A stretch of DNA of 64,000 nt from NCBI GenBank assembly GCA_963771845.1, contig CAVYVC010000015.1, forward strand, positions 22,534 to 86,533, read 5' to 3'. Below, in pieces: positions 1 through 8,888 of the stretch. This DNA is from VAZQ01 sp963771845 (GTDB lineage Bacteria > Pseudomonadota > Alphaproteobacteria > Rhizobiales > Xanthobacteraceae). A program made the position numbers and the translations under genes. Under the pieces are notes generated by a model. The model was not told the origin of the DNA, ran no database searches, and saw only the letters and a program-made list of their open reading frames with translations. Positions within the stretch are counted from its first letter, which is position 1. Every line of letters begins with the position of its first letter.

Positions 1-609
1 CAGGATCAGACTTATGGTTTGCCGCTAGGCTGGAAAATATCACAGACCAGTTTTGCGGTGATCTCGTGGATGCTGGGGCAACCATCGGACTGCCGTGTGA
101 AAGAGAGCGGCGGGGTGCTGCCTCAGAGGCCTGCTTCAAACAACGATAATCCAAACGCGCAGCTCACTAAAGAAATTCTGCGGCGAAACGGCTGTGTATC
201 TGACTTACTTGTGGATCTGGTGAAAACATCATCTGTTGCCAGCGGCAACGCTTTGGGGCGCTGAAAAAATTCCTCGCGCGGACAAGCCGCGTCGCATGTT
301 CCTACTTCGCAAGTCAGCACGGGGGGACCATCTTCGATCTTGGGCGTCGCGGTGGGCGCTATTGCTCCCGGCTGCGGTGATCATTCGTGACTCGACCCTA
401 TTGTGGGCACGGTTCATTTACAGCCAGTTTATTGGAGTGTCTTACCGGCCCTCGGACCTTGCCCGCACGGATTATCCAGGTCCGCAACCTCGTCGCACCA
501 TGCTCAAGTTAGACAGTCGCGCGAAGACGCCTTTTGTCTCAGCGGCGCCGTTGAACTCTATTCCGCCGTCTTGGCACTGGAAAAATCAGCGGTCGAAGAC
601 CTGACATAT
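1..609. other. No recognisable gene
   Basis: Short open frames exist on both strands, but none has a recognisable domain, a convincing ribosome-binding site or a family-like composition. The right edge abuts the stop codon of the minus-strand outer-membrane protein gene, so this stretch is downstream of that gene. I see no clear terminator stem in it. Confidence 0.5.
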
Positions 610-1461
610 CTACGGCCCGCCGTAGAAGCGGTAATTAATTCCAAACAGGACCATGTTTACGTTTTGCGAGATATCCAGCGGGAATAACTGGGCTCCCTGG
701 GCTGGTGCGAGAACTGAGAGCAGCGTCGCCTGCTTCGTGCCGAAGTGCAGATAGTCGTATTCCAAAAACAACGACACATCAGTTCCGAACACCGCCCATT
801 CAAATCCGGTACCGACAAGGGGACCGGCGGGAGAATTGTTGCCCAGCGCGACAATCAAGGCAGGCGGCGCATTAAACACCGGACCGAACCCGCCGGTAGG
901 TAAGACGACAGGATTGGTTGAAACTTGCTGGTTGGGAAGCGATACGTTGTAGAGATTATGATTCCGCGCGATGCCTGCCTTGGCATAAAGGAGCATGTTC
1001 GGCTGCACGGTATAACCGATCCGCGCGGTGACGTTGGCAGTCGATTGGATGAATGTTTCGTTTATCAGAGCGATGACAAAGCTCCCCCTCGCCGTTGTGA
1101 GGGTCGCGGGCTGCCCTTCGATATTGCTCGCCTTCATGCCGGTAAGGTCGTAGAGCCCCTGAATACCGAACACGAACCGGCCCACCTGGTAGTCGCAGCC
1201 CAGTTGCCCGCCACCGATGACGCCGCTCGCCGTATGATCGCCGAGATAGCCCCCCCCGGCACCCGTCAATGTGCCGGCGGTATCCACCCAGGTGGTTCGC
1301 GCGGATCCACCACCAATATTGACGCCAATTCGGCAGCCGGTCCACGTGTAGATGGGCCGCGGCAGCGGATACGTACCGAGCTCGGACACACCCAGATCCG
1401 CAGCGGCGGCGGGAAGCGCCAACGCGTAGAACGCGGCGCAGACGGCGACCAGCTTTTTCAT
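610..1461 (-). CDS. Outer-membrane beta-barrel protein (Omp25/Omp31-like)
   Basis: Predicted outer-membrane beta-barrel protein of 283 residues. I start at the ATG giving MKKLVAVCAAFYALALPAAAADL, a classic Sec signal peptide with an AxA cleavage site; a longer reading would bury the signal peptide behind 25 extra residues. The mature N-terminus has the WTG-x-x-IG-x-N-x-GGG pattern of rhizobial Omp25/Omp31-type porin-like proteins. Alternating hydrophobic strands follow, and the protein ends in GINYRF followed by YGGP, where the aromatic residue fits a barrel-assembly signal. Role inferred from the family: structural or permeability protein of the outer membrane. The gene stands alone and lies downstream of the patatin gene on the same strand with a 227-nt gap. 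No frameshift seen; probably functional. Confidence 0.8.
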   Translation of the reverse strand: MKKLVAVCAAFYALALPAAAADLGVSELGTYPLPRPIYTWTGCRIGVNIGGGSARTTWVDTAGTLTGAGGGYLGDHTASGVIGGGQLGCDYQVGRFVFGIQGLYDLTGMKASNIEGQPATLTTARGSFVIALINETFIQSTANVTARIGYTVQPNMLLYAKAGIARNHNLYNVSLPNQQVSTNPVVLPTGGFGPVFNAPPALIVALGNNSPAGPLVGTGFEWAVFGTDVSLFLEYDYLHFGTKQATLLSVLAPAQGAQLFPLDISQNVNMVLFGINYRFYGGP

Positions 1462-1688
1462 GATACGCCTACCCACTAAAACCCGACGCATGAAATGTAG
1501 ACCCCCCCACGGCCCGAGTTTGTTGCTCAACGGCAACTATGGGCAGCGAATATCATTCCAAAATTAGGGGTGCCCCAGTTCTGTTGCGCCCCGCTTGGCT
1601 CGGTATCTTTGCCTGTAAAGCTACAATCTTTCCAGGGCAAGACATAGAGCTATCCGCTGTCGGATGCAGCCGGCGCTATACACTGTAA

Positions 1689-3185
1689 TTAACGTGCATC
1701 TGCTAGGGTTGCATCGACGGATTCAGGAGCGATCGGGCGTGCCACCCTCGGCCGTTGCGGTGCTCCTTGGCCTGCACTAGCTAGAAACGCACGAAAGAGT
1801 CCGTTGTTGCGCAGCGCGTCAGCACCAGCTGTGATTAGTGAATCAACTTGCTCCCGCGGCAACACGAAACGGGATGGCACCGCATTGAGCGCTGCGGCAC
1901 GTTCGGGGCCAAGCTGGTCGAAACCGATGCGGCTGACGTAAAACCGCAAGTCCCGACAATCCCAATCCGCAGCCACGCCCAATTTTGCGCGCTCCGTGAC
2001 CGAGAGCGCGCAGCGCCAGCGCACAAGCGACCTTGACCATTCATCCATGGTGCTTTTGAAAGCAGTGAAGCTTGCACGCACGCTGGCGTCGATGGCCGTA
2101 TCCGCCGCCGCCAGCACGAGCTCAGTGCCGCCGGGGCCTTCGACGGTCTGCGTCCAGTCGCCCGATGGGCCGCGCCCAGCATCTACTATGATTATGATTG
2201 CGCGACGCAGTTTGACCGCCTCGTGTCGCGTCAGCGGGCCATATGGTGTATCGGACAGCAGACGCATAATGGTGAAGCCGGAAAGTCCGAAGTTATCGAC
2301 CAAGCCGCCATCGAGCAGCTTGACATAGCTCACGGAGCCGTTGCGATACCGCGTCAGGGCATCGGCAAAGGCCTTCAGCATCGGGGCCGTGTTCGGATCG
2401 CGCTGCACGCGCTCTATCCATGCGGGGAGCTCATCGGTGCAATTCTGCGGATAGGACTTTATGACGGCGGGAGCGAACACGACCGGCACCGCCGCCGATG
2501 CCGCGACCGCATCGGCAAGCGGATACGAGGCCAGATCGCTGCACAGTGCGGCGAAAGCGACAGGTCCAAACACAAAGGCCGTCCGGTTATAGATATCTGC
2601 GGCATTGATCCAAACGCCAGGACCGGGCGTGCGGCGCATGTCACCGAAGGTCGCACCCTCAAAGAGGTTTTCATCGAGCCAACGGGCGAATTGACTGGAA
2701 TCGTTGACGCCACCAGCAACAGCGCGCGCCACGCTTAGCGGACTGGCAGCCGTCGTCAGCGGCTCCTCCCCGTTGCGCAGCAAGAAGCGTTCGCGAAAGT
2801 CAGAAAGCGCGGCACGCTTTTTCAAGCCGTAGTAGCCGGTAAGGATCGAACCGCCGGACACCCCGGATACGAAGTTCACGCGATCGATGAGAGAGCTCGC
2901 TGCCGCGCGGCCGGGCAGCGGGGTGCGCTCGATTTCGGACAGAACCCCAAAAGAAAACGCTGCTGCTCGCGTACCACCGCCGGAGAAGGCGAGCCCAACC
3001 ATCAGTTCGTCGGATCCGGTAGTATTATCGCGACCAAGGGCGAGCGCGGCAGCGGCATTGCCGCTGAGCGGCCGGTTGACAGGTGCGTTGCGAGCCTCGA
3101 ACGCCGCGCATCCAGCAAGCCAGAGCGCGAGCACGCCCAGACTGGCGTGAACGAAAATACCCGGCCGGATCAACCCCACCCCCAT
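1689..3185 (-). CDS. Patatin-like phospholipase, lipoprotein
   Basis: A 498-residue patatin-family acyl hydrolase. The N-terminus carries a lipoprotein signal with lipobox L-A-G-C (Cys26), so the enzyme is probably lipid-anchored in the cell envelope. The oxyanion-hole glycine stretch SGGGTR is near residues 68-73, the nucleophile elbow G-V-S-G-G has Ser110, and the partner Asp lies in L-D-G-G (Asp292); this Ser/Asp dyad is the complete patatin catalytic set. The family hydrolyses acyl esters of phospholipids or related lipids; the substrate here is unknown. Length and motifs look intact. The ATG start follows a GGGG-rich stretch. It is transcribed towards the outer-membrane protein gene, with a 227-nt gap that argues against tight coupling. 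Confidence 0.85.
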   Translation of the reverse strand: MGVGLIRPGIFVHASLGVLALWLAGCAAFEARNAPVNRPLSGNAAAALALGRDNTTGSDELMVGLAFSGGGTRAAAFSFGVLSEIERTPLPGRAAASSLIDRVNFVSGVSGGSILTGYYGLKKRAALSDFRERFLLRNGEEPLTTAASPLSVARAVAGGVNDSSQFARWLDENLFEGATFGDMRRTPGPGVWINAADIYNRTAFVFGPVAFAALCSDLASYPLADAVAASAAVPVVFAPAVIKSYPQNCTDELPAWIERVQRDPNTAPMLKAFADALTRYRNGSVSYVKLLDGGLVDNFGLSGFTIMRLLSDTPYGPLTRHEAVKLRRAIIIIVDAGRGPSGDWTQTVEGPGGTELVLAAADTAIDASVRASFTAFKSTMDEWSRSLVRWRCALSVTERAKLGVAADWDCRDLRFYVSRIGFDQLGPERAAALNAVPSRFVLPREQVDSLITAGADALRNNGLFRAFLASAGQGAPQRPRVARPIAPESVDATLADAR

Positions 3186-3645
3186 CTGCTAGGAGGGTTC
3201 TTAACGACCCGTTATCGGAAATTGGACTTCAACCTATTGAAATCCCACTCATTTTCGATCCCGGCCTCTTCTTGCTTCAAAGGCTATTGAAGGTGAAGTG
3301 GTCGCGGTACGAATATGGTAAAAAAATACTAAGCGGAATTGTGGCATTGGAACTCAGGCAGCGGTGGTCCCACAATGACGCCGCTACAACGGGCAGTGGG
3401 GGCCGGTATTGTGGCAAACGAAGAGGCCCAGCCTGAGAGCCGACCTTCGGATAAAAACCATGTTCTGCGCCACAGCAAGCTTCTTTCCTAATGTCCGGGT
3501 TCCGACAGCGGCTATAAACGCAACCGAGTTGGACCGTCGGTGGGTGCCATAGGCGGCGGTTCAGAAGCAGTAAGTCACAGACCCTCTGACCCGCTAGTCG
3601 CCATTTGGGTAAAATGTGGTGCGGTCCTCGAACCGGCGACGGCAT
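3186..3645. other. Intergenic stretch
   Basis: This separates the leftward patatin gene from the rightward secreted-protein gene, so it should hold divergent promoters. No motif was clear enough to name. Confidence 0.4.
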
Positions 3646-4119
3646 ATGCGGTTCCATCACTGTCGAGACTTCCAGGGTCTCTCAATCAGTTGCCTGCTTG
3701 GCCAAAGGTTGTTTTTCGCCGCGCTCATATGCTTCGTCATGTTGCCGGCTTTGGCGCAGGTGGACCGCATTTACAGGAGCGTGCGAGCGCTTTCCGGCAA
3801 AGAGATGCAGATCACCTTGTTTGGGCGGGCGAATACAAGGGAATGCAAGCCGCTTGCGCTCCCAGAAATACACGTTATCGCGGCACCTGAGCACGGAACG
3901 TTGACAGTGCGCGCAGCGACGGTGACAACCAATCAATATCGAGGCTGCCCGAATCTCAAGCTGCAAGTTCAGGTGCTTCTTTACAAATCCGCACCGGACT
4001 ACGTCGGAAGCGACACCGTCAGCTTCGCAGTCACATTCGAAAATGGGGAAAGGCAAGCTCACCAGATTTCGATCATGGTCGCAAAAGAGGGAGAAGCGTC
4101 GAAGGCTGAGGAATTATGA
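3646..4119 (+). CDS. Small secreted protein, parental copy of a duplicated segment
   Basis: A 157-residue protein of unrecognised family. I choose the ATG giving MRFHHCRDFQG rather than an upstream GTG. The hydrophobic stretch RLFFAALICFVMLPALAQ looks like a Sec signal with cleavage after ALAQ, although it sits unusually far from the start (about residues 20-37). The mature part is beta-rich, with patterns such as HGTLTVRAATVTTNQYRG and YVGSDTVSFAVTFENG that resemble small Ig- or cadherin-like repeats of secreted proteins (weak analogy). The last about 65 residues, from VTTNQYRG on, recur almost unchanged near 6.4-6.6 kb, where the N-terminal half is missing; this copy is therefore the complete one. 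It is directly followed by the duplicated segment and the IS3 insertion. Confidence 0.55.
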   Translation: MRFHHCRDFQGLSISCLLGQRLFFAALICFVMLPALAQVDRIYRSVRALSGKEMQITLFGRANTRECKPLALPEIHVIAAPEHGTLTVRAATVTTNQYRGCPNLKLQVQVLLYKSAPDYVGSDTVSFAVTFENGERQAHQISIMVAKEGEASKAEEL

Positions 4120-4346
4120 GGTGGGCGGAATAAGTATTTCAAGAAGCACCTCGCATCGGCCAATCAAAGAACTCCCCCGCTTGCTTGTGCTATCTTTCGG
4201 TTTTGAGACCCAACCTGGATGAGCGACACAGAATGGCGCATTGCGTTCCACCCTTGAAAACGCAGTCTGAGAGAGCAGCGTGAAGACAGCTGGTCCCGGT
4301 TGTCTGAACAGATTTTCCGCGTCGATAAGTGGAGCCTCTGCCGGGG

Positions 4347-5174
4347 TTAGGCCGCCAAGCGGAGTGGCAGCGGGGTGAAGTAGGCTTGATCGGGCGTGCT
4401 GCCGTCAAGGCTCGAGTGTGGACGCCGGCCATTATAAAAGTCCAAGTAGCGGCCGATCGATATGCGAGCCTCGAATACACTTTCGTAGGCCCGCAGATAC
4501 ACCTCCTCGTATTTGATGCTGCGCCACAGGCGCTCGACGAACACGTTGTCCCGCCAAGCGCCTTTACCGTCCATGCTGATCGCAATGCCGTTGCTGGCCA
4601 GCATACCGGTGAAGGCCGAGCCAGTGAACTGCGAACCCTGGTCGGTATTGAAGATGCCCGGCTTGCCGTGACGAGCCAAAGCATCCTCCAGCGTCTCGAC
4701 GCAGAACGCCGCCTCCATGGTGATCGATACGCCCCACGACAGCACGCGACGGCTGAACCAGTCGAGCACAACGGCCAGATAGACAAAGCCGCGTGCCATC
4801 GGGATGTACGTGATGTCCATCGCCCACACCTGGTTCGGCCGGACAATCTCCATCCCACGCAGCAGATACGGGTAGATTTTGTGGCCCGGCTCCGGATTCG
4901 TGGTGCGGGGACGGCGATAGAGCGCCTCTATCCCCATCCGCCGCATCAGCGTCTTCACGTGACGACGGCCGATCTTGCACCCCTCGGCCGCCAGCAGGCC
5001 TCGCAACATCCGCGAGCCGGCGAAAGGGAACTCCAGGTGCAGTCGGTCGAGACGCCGCATGATCGCAAGGTCGGTTTCCGGAACCGGCCGCGGCAAATAG
5101 TAGACGCTGCCACGGCTGATACGCAGAACCTCCGCCTGCTTCGTGATCGGAAGATCGTGTTCGCGGTCGATCAT
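4347..5174 (-). CDS. IS3 transposase OrfB (DDE integrase core)
   Basis: A 275-residue OrfB with the retroviral-integrase-type DDE core. It has the HTH_21-like segment at the N-terminus (RISRGSVYYLPRP, then FPFAGSRMLRGLL), first Asp in WAMDITYIP, second Asp in FNTDQGSQFTG and the Glu in VERLWRSIKYEEVYL, followed by the usual YNGRRPHSSLDG and TPDQAY. Length is normal and no stop or frameshift interrupts it, so the element may still be active. Confidence 0.92.
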   Translation of the reverse strand: MIDREHDLPITKQAEVLRISRGSVYYLPRPVPETDLAIMRRLDRLHLEFPFAGSRMLRGLLAAEGCKIGRRHVKTLMRRMGIEALYRRPRTTNPEPGHKIYPYLLRGMEIVRPNQVWAMDITYIPMARGFVYLAVVLDWFSRRVLSWGVSITMEAAFCVETLEDALARHGKPGIFNTDQGSQFTGSAFTGMLASNGIAISMDGKGAWRDNVFVERLWRSIKYEEVYLRAYESVFEARISIGRYLDFYNGRRPHSSLDGSTPDQAYFTPLPLRLAA

Positions 5175-5482
5175 CGCCTTGCGCTCAGCAAACCCGCCTT
5201 GGTGAGCGCCCCCTCTAAAAAATCGTTCTCCAGCGTCAGCTCTCCGATCTTGGCATGCAGCGACTTCACGTCGACAGCCGGTTGCCCGGCTCCGTTACCA
5301 CCGCCGGGACCGAAAACGTCGGCTGCCCCTTCCTCGAGCTGCGCCTTCCATGATGTGATTTGATTGGGGTGGACGTCGAACTGCTCCGCAAGCTGAGCTA
5401 GGGTTCGATCGCCCTTCAGAGCCGCAAGTGCCACCTTCGCCTTGAAGGTCGGTGTGTGGTTCCGGCGCGGTCGTCTGTTCAT
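5171..5482 (-). CDS. IS3 transposase OrfA (helix-turn-helix)
   Basis: A 103-residue OrfA. The chosen ATG (MNRRPRRNHTPTFKAKVALA) is preceded by a strong GGAGAGA ribosome-binding site; a longer reading lacks this. Residues about 10-55 form the IS3 OrfA helix-turn-helix (FKAKVALAALKGDRTLAQLA, then FDVHPNQITSWK). The C-terminal part, with KIGELTLENDFLEGAL, is the leucine-zipper-like segment used for OrfA/OrfB contact. Its stop overlaps the orfB start as ATGA. IS3 elements usually make an OrfAB fusion by -1 frameshifting; here re-initiation at ATGA is also possible. Confidence 0.9.
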   Translation of the reverse strand: MNRRPRRNHTPTFKAKVALAALKGDRTLAQLAEQFDVHPNQITSWKAQLEEGAADVFGPGGGNGAGQPAVDVKSLHAKIGELTLENDFLEGALTKAGLLSARR

Positions 5483-5570
5483 GGTCTCTCCTGATTCGCT
5501 GGGCACAGCGTGCCCGCTGTCAGGCAGAAACTCCACTTATCGCCCCGTTCAGATTTCCGAGACCAGCTCT

Positions 5571-5625
5571 AAGCACAGGCAACTCTATTCTCTGGCATTG
5601 ATAGTATCGTTCGCGACGACCAGCG
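5571..5625 (+). pseudogene. 5' remnant of duplicated binding-protein gene
   Basis: After the IS3 right end the sequence resumes as AAGCACAGGCAACTCTATTC and continues through the signal-peptide codons of the gene at 6809. Identity stops at about 5625, just before the codons for VAAQDITIG. Only a signal-peptide fragment remains. Confidence 0.7.
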
Positions 5626-5694
5626 AAACTCGAATGGGCGAGCTGGGCCGTGCAAGGATGCGAAGCCGCCGGCCGCTTCGGCACGGTCTGTCCT

Positions 5695-5854
5695 CGGAGT
5701 ACAGTTGTCAGCAAGACTGCGGGAAAGCCTGATCGCGCAACTGGCCGCTATAAATTCGGCGGACGAGGCAGCCGCCTGGGCGCATTGCAGTCTGTCCGCC
5801 AAAAATACCCTGACTGCGGCGGATGAGGGAGCTTTGGGCCTGCAAAAACGGTAG
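5695..5854 (+). pseudogene. C-terminal fragment of a conserved hypothetical protein
   Basis: One frame reads ARLRESLIAQLAAINSAD and then AWAHCSLSAKNTLTAADEG before a TAG. The AxWAHxxLxAKNTLTxAD pattern resembles the C-terminus of a conserved rhizobial protein, from memory and unnamed. No start codon or upstream half is present, so I call it a fragment. Confidence 0.4.
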
Positions 5855-6038
5855 CACCACCCAGCCGCACTTCTGTCGAACGTATTGAAAAATAGCCTTT
5901 TTTTTCCTGTGGCATTGCATGTGCAGGATGGTTCATCGCAAAGCGTCTTTTTGTGATAGCCATCACATCTTTAGTATTTAGTGTAGCGTAAATCCTAAAC
6001 TCCCACCCATTGAGATTGGGATTGACGGGAGAACCGCT

Positions 6039-6245
6039 ATGACGATGCCCACTTTTTTTGCTTCCCAGAAAGCACCTATGCAGGACCCAGGCGTTCGTTC
6101 CGTGTGGGGCAAGCTCGTCGCGGTCATCACTGAAGGGCCAACACCAACGGCCGAGGACGCAATCGCCGTCTATCTTCAGCGTCACCAGCACGATTTACCA
6201 CCGGGATTGTGGATCGAACTCGAGCGCCGTCGCCTCATCGCTTAG
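6039..6245 (+). CDS. Small hypothetical protein, 68 residues
   Basis: The ATG is preceded by a good GGGAGAA ribosome-binding site at a proper distance. The protein has no signal peptide or membrane segment; its composition is ordinary, with a predicted helical stretch TAEDAIAVYLQRHQHDLPPG and a basic tail LERRRLIA. I do not recognise a family. It stands alone upstream of the duplicated segment. Confidence 0.5.
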   Translation: MTMPTFFASQKAPMQDPGVRSVWGKLVAVITEGPTPTAEDAIAVYLQRHQHDLPPGLWIELERRRLIA

Positions 6246-6422
6246 CTTGGCAGATCACGTTTAGGCAATTCCACTCAGTGGAAACAACGGCCGGTCAACG
6301 CAATTGGCGCGGGCACACGATGCTGCCGTGCTTGAACGCACTGAGGCAATCCACACTTGGAGAGGGACAGCTATACGCGATGAAAACAGATGATGCGCTC
6401 GAGGATTGTGCCGGCGCGATTA

Positions 6423-6623
6423 ACGGTGACAACCAATCAATATCGAGGCTGCGCAAATCTTAAGCTGCAAGTTCAGGTGCTTCTTTACAAATCCGCACCG
6501 GATTACGTCGGAAGCGGCACCGTCAGCTTTGCAGTCACATTCGAAAATGGCGAAAGGCAAGCTCACCAGATTTCGATCACGGTCGCAAAAGAGGGAGAAG
6601 CGTCGAAGGCCGAGGAATTATGA
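6423..6623 (+). pseudogene. Truncated copy of the small secreted protein
   Basis: Encodes VTTNQYRGCANLKLQVQVLL through KEGEASKAEEL, matching the last ~65 residues of the gene at 3646 with a few substitutions (P to A, D to G, M to T). The signal peptide and N-terminal half are absent. A start further upstream only adds unrelated residues. Confidence 0.7.
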
Positions 6624-6681
6624 GGTGAGCGGAATAAGTATTTCAAGGAGCACCTCGCATCCGCAATTCAAAGGCCTCCCC

Positions 6682-6786
6682 CGCTTCATCGACGAGGTTT
6701 ACAACACCCGCAGACTCCACTCCGCGCGAGGCTATCTGAGCCCCGCGCAATACGAAGATCGCCACACCATTGCGTTCCACCCTTGA
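6682..6786 (+). pseudogene. IS3-family OrfB C-terminal remnant
   Basis: Reads RFIDEVYNTRRLHSARGYLS, then PAQYEDRH, and stops after TIAFHP. This is the conserved end of IS3-type OrfB (YNxRRxHSxLGYxSPxxFE). Only about 34 residues remain, and the duplicate segment at 4.2 kb lacks it. Confidence 0.75.
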
Positions 6787-6808
6787 AAACGCAGTCTGAG
6801 AGAGCAGA

Positions 6809-7951
6809 GTGAAGCACAGGCTACTCTATCCTCTGGCATTGATAGTATCGTTCGCGACGACCAGCGTAGCGGCGCAGGACATTACAATTGGCGTGACGCT
6901 GGGCACGACGGGCACCAGCGCCTCGTTTGGCATATCCTACAAGAACGCATTCCAGTTGATGCCGAAAACGATCGGCGGCCTACCTGCCAGGTTCATCATT
7001 TATGAAGACAATGCCGATCCGAAAATAGCCGCGAACAACGCACGCAAGCTAATTGCGGAGGAGAAGGTGGACGCATTGATGGGCTCGGTGTCGCTCCTCG
7101 CCACCACCGAAGTTGCCCAAATCGCCTATGATTTGAAGACTCCGCTGATCGCACTCGCCCCAGTCGTCCTCACCTTCGACAAACTGGAGTGGGTCTTTGT
7201 CCTCCCGCAGCGGCCAGGGCTCATGATGAGCGCGGTGGTCGAGCATATGAAGGCTCACGGAGTAAAGACGGTCGGCTATATCGGATTTTCCGATACCTGG
7301 GGCGACTTTATCTTGAACGCAGTCGATAATGTGGGATGGAACGCTGCCGGAATTCACACGGTAGACGTCGAACGCTACGGGCGCACTGACACGAACGTGA
7401 CGGATCAGGTGATCAAGCTGCTCACCGCGAACCCTGATGCCATCTTGGTTGGCGGGTCAGGCGCGGGCAGCGCGCTGCCTCATACCGCTCTGGTCGTGCG
7501 CGGCTACAAAAAACAAATCTATCACAACCATGGAACGGTAAGCCGCGAGTTCATTAAAGCCGGAGGCAAGTTGGTCGAGGGCGCCATCGCGCCCACTGGC
7601 CCGCTCATCGTTGCCGAGGACCTGCCAGCAGACAGCCCGGTCAGGCCGGTTGCCCTGGATTTCATCAACCGATACGAGCAGACATTCGGCGCGCACAGTC
7701 GCAATGCGTTCAGCGGCCACAGCTATGATGGATATCTGCTGCTTGATGCCGCTGTTCCGGCCGCAATGCGAAGCGCTAAGCCGGGCACGCCCGAGTTCCG
7801 TCGGGCATTGCGCGAGGCGCTGGAGAACGTCCACAACGTGGTCGGGACCCACGGCGTCTACAACATGAGCGCAAAAGATCATTCCGGCCTCGACGAGCGC
7901 GCTCGCGTGCTGGTTCGGATCGAAAATGGTGATTGGAAACTACTCAAATAG
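6809..7951 (+). CDS. ABC transporter substrate-binding protein (LivK-like)
   Basis: A 380-residue periplasmic binding protein of the branched-chain amino acid type (Peripla_BP_6 fold). It starts at GTG with a GAGAGAG ribosome-binding site; the signal peptide is KHRLLYPLALIVSFATTSVAAQ with cleavage near AAQ. Typical features follow in order: DITIGVTLGTTGTSASFGIS, NADPKIAANNARKLI, DALMGS, the second-lobe YIGFSDTWGD, then NAFSGHSYDGYLLL. The family delivers amino acids, amides or aromatic acids to a LivHMGF permease, but no permease or ATPase gene is adjacent, so this is an orphan receptor and its ligand cannot be read. It ends shortly before the broken HD-domain gene on the same strand (35 nt to that gene's ATG), suggesting a former operon. 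Confidence 0.85.
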   Translation: MKHRLLYPLALIVSFATTSVAAQDITIGVTLGTTGTSASFGISYKNAFQLMPKTIGGLPARFIIYEDNADPKIAANNARKLIAEEKVDALMGSVSLLATTEVAQIAYDLKTPLIALAPVVLTFDKLEWVFVLPQRPGLMMSAVVEHMKAHGVKTVGYIGFSDTWGDFILNAVDNVGWNAAGIHTVDVERYGRTDTNVTDQVIKLLTANPDAILVGGSGAGSALPHTALVVRGYKKQIYHNHGTVSREFIKAGGKLVEGAIAPTGPLIVAEDLPADSPVRPVALDFINRYEQTFGAHSRNAFSGHSYDGYLLLDAAVPAAMRSAKPGTPEFRRALREALENVHNVVGTHGVYNMSAKDHSGLDERARVLVRIENGDWKLLK

Positions 7952-7986
7952 GCAACAGTCTTGGGAATTCGGCGGAGGGGCGCCTC

Positions 7987-8830
7987 ATGATGACGGTTCC
8001 GGACATCGCAGCAGATGCGCTCAGCACGTTTCTGACTGCCAGCATCCAGCGCAGATATGGCTCCTCGCCCGGACGGTTGCTCGAGATTGTACCTCCCATT
8101 GCTCGCATTGCCCTCGAGTGCATCGGCAACAGCGACGCGCTCTACCATAATGTCGAGCATACGATGCTGGTCACGCTCGCGGGGCATGACATTCTACGCG
8201 GTCGGGCGCTGCACACCTACTTGCCACCGGAGGACTACGCGCATTTCATCATTGCTTGCCTGGTGCATGACATTGGCTATGTGCGCGGAGTACTTGCAGG
8301 CGACGGCAGCGACGGTTTCGTGATCGACGCTTCGGGGCGTAAAGTGACCCTACCCCGCGGAGCCTCAGATGCAGCACTGTTTGCCTATCACGTGGACCGC
8401 TCCAAGCTATACGTGATGGAGCGCATTGCCGCGATGGAAGCAGTCGACGCGGAGCGCATCACTCGAGCGATAGAGTTCACGCGCTTCCCCAGCAATTTTC
8501 CCGATTCACAGAAGACGGTACGAAGAGGGCTCGCTCTTACGCGCCGCCGATCTCATTGGACAACTCGGCGACCCCAATTACCTCCGAAAGGCAAATGCGC
8601 TGTTTCATGAATTCGAGGAGGTGGGGCGTCAACCGGCAGCTCGGTTACGCTTCGCCGGCCGATCTCGTGAACCTTTACCCGCAATTCTACTGGGAGAGCG
8701 TGTACCCTCACATCCAGCCAGCAATCCGCTATCTCAACGTCACATCGACCGGACGGCAATGGATTGCAAACTTGTAAGCAACGTGTTCCGTGCAGAGCGC
8801 GAGATCGCCTTATCCGGGCCTCAGAAATAG
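7987..8830 (+). pseudogene. HD-domain phosphohydrolase, broken by frameshifts
   Basis: The N-terminal two thirds read well from ATG (MMTVPDIAADAL, ribosome-binding site GGAGGGG) and contain the HD metal-site residues YHNVEHT and CLVHDIGY. The frame then shifts near 8515 (continuing as YEEGSLLRAADLIGQLG), again near 8628 in a G run (continuing as GVNRQLGYASPADLVNLYPQ), and once more near 8775, where NL-stop should continue as YSNVFRAEREIALSG. Three separate single-base shifts make it a pseudogene unless the sequence has errors. The family cleaves phosphate esters, often of nucleotides, using a metal bound by His/Asp. It probably formed an operon with the preceding binding protein. Confidence 0.75.
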
Positions 8831-8888
8831 TCTCGTTTCCGAAAACTCCATCCGGCGGGGTGACGGCGGCAACCAAATCAGAACATGA

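Larger units (their letters stand above)
4286..5570 (-). mobile_element. IS3-family insertion sequence, complete
   Basis: A 1285-bp element with imperfect terminal inverted repeats: left ACAGCTGGTCCCGGTTGTCT, right end read inward AGAGCTGGTCTCGGAAATCT, followed by a second conserved block CGATAAGTGGAG at both ends. It is flanked by a 3-bp direct repeat AAG (4283-4285 and 5571-5573), the target duplication expected for several IS3 subgroups. It carries orfA and orfB in the usual order on the minus strand and appears intact. It landed at the third codon or so of the truncated binding-protein copy. Confidence 0.9.
3919..5625 (+). repeat. Segmental duplication copy 1, split by IS3
   Basis: Bases 3919-4282 and 5571-5625 together match 6423-6866. 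The shared parts are the 3' end of the secreted-protein gene, the GAAAACGCAGTCTGAGAGAG stretch, and the first codons of the binding-protein gene (…CTCTGGCATTGATAGTATCG…). The middle part (about 4160-4235) is not the same in the two copies: copy 2 holds an IS3 orfB tail there. Copy 1 carries the IS3 element inserted in what was the start of the binding-protein gene. Confidence 0.8.
6423..6866 (+). repeat. Segmental duplication copy 2
   Basis: Second copy of the block at 3919-4282/5571-5625. It supplies the GTG start region of the intact binding-protein gene at 6809 and preserves the 3' end of the secreted-protein gene without its 5' half. The two copies differ by scattered substitutions and by a non-matching central part, so the duplication is not very recent. 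Confidence 0.8.

Noticed and set aside
4329..5363. Long plus-strand frame of 344 codons over the IS3 element
   Set aside because: It is antisense to the clear IS3 OrfA/OrfB genes and has the composition of a shadow frame.
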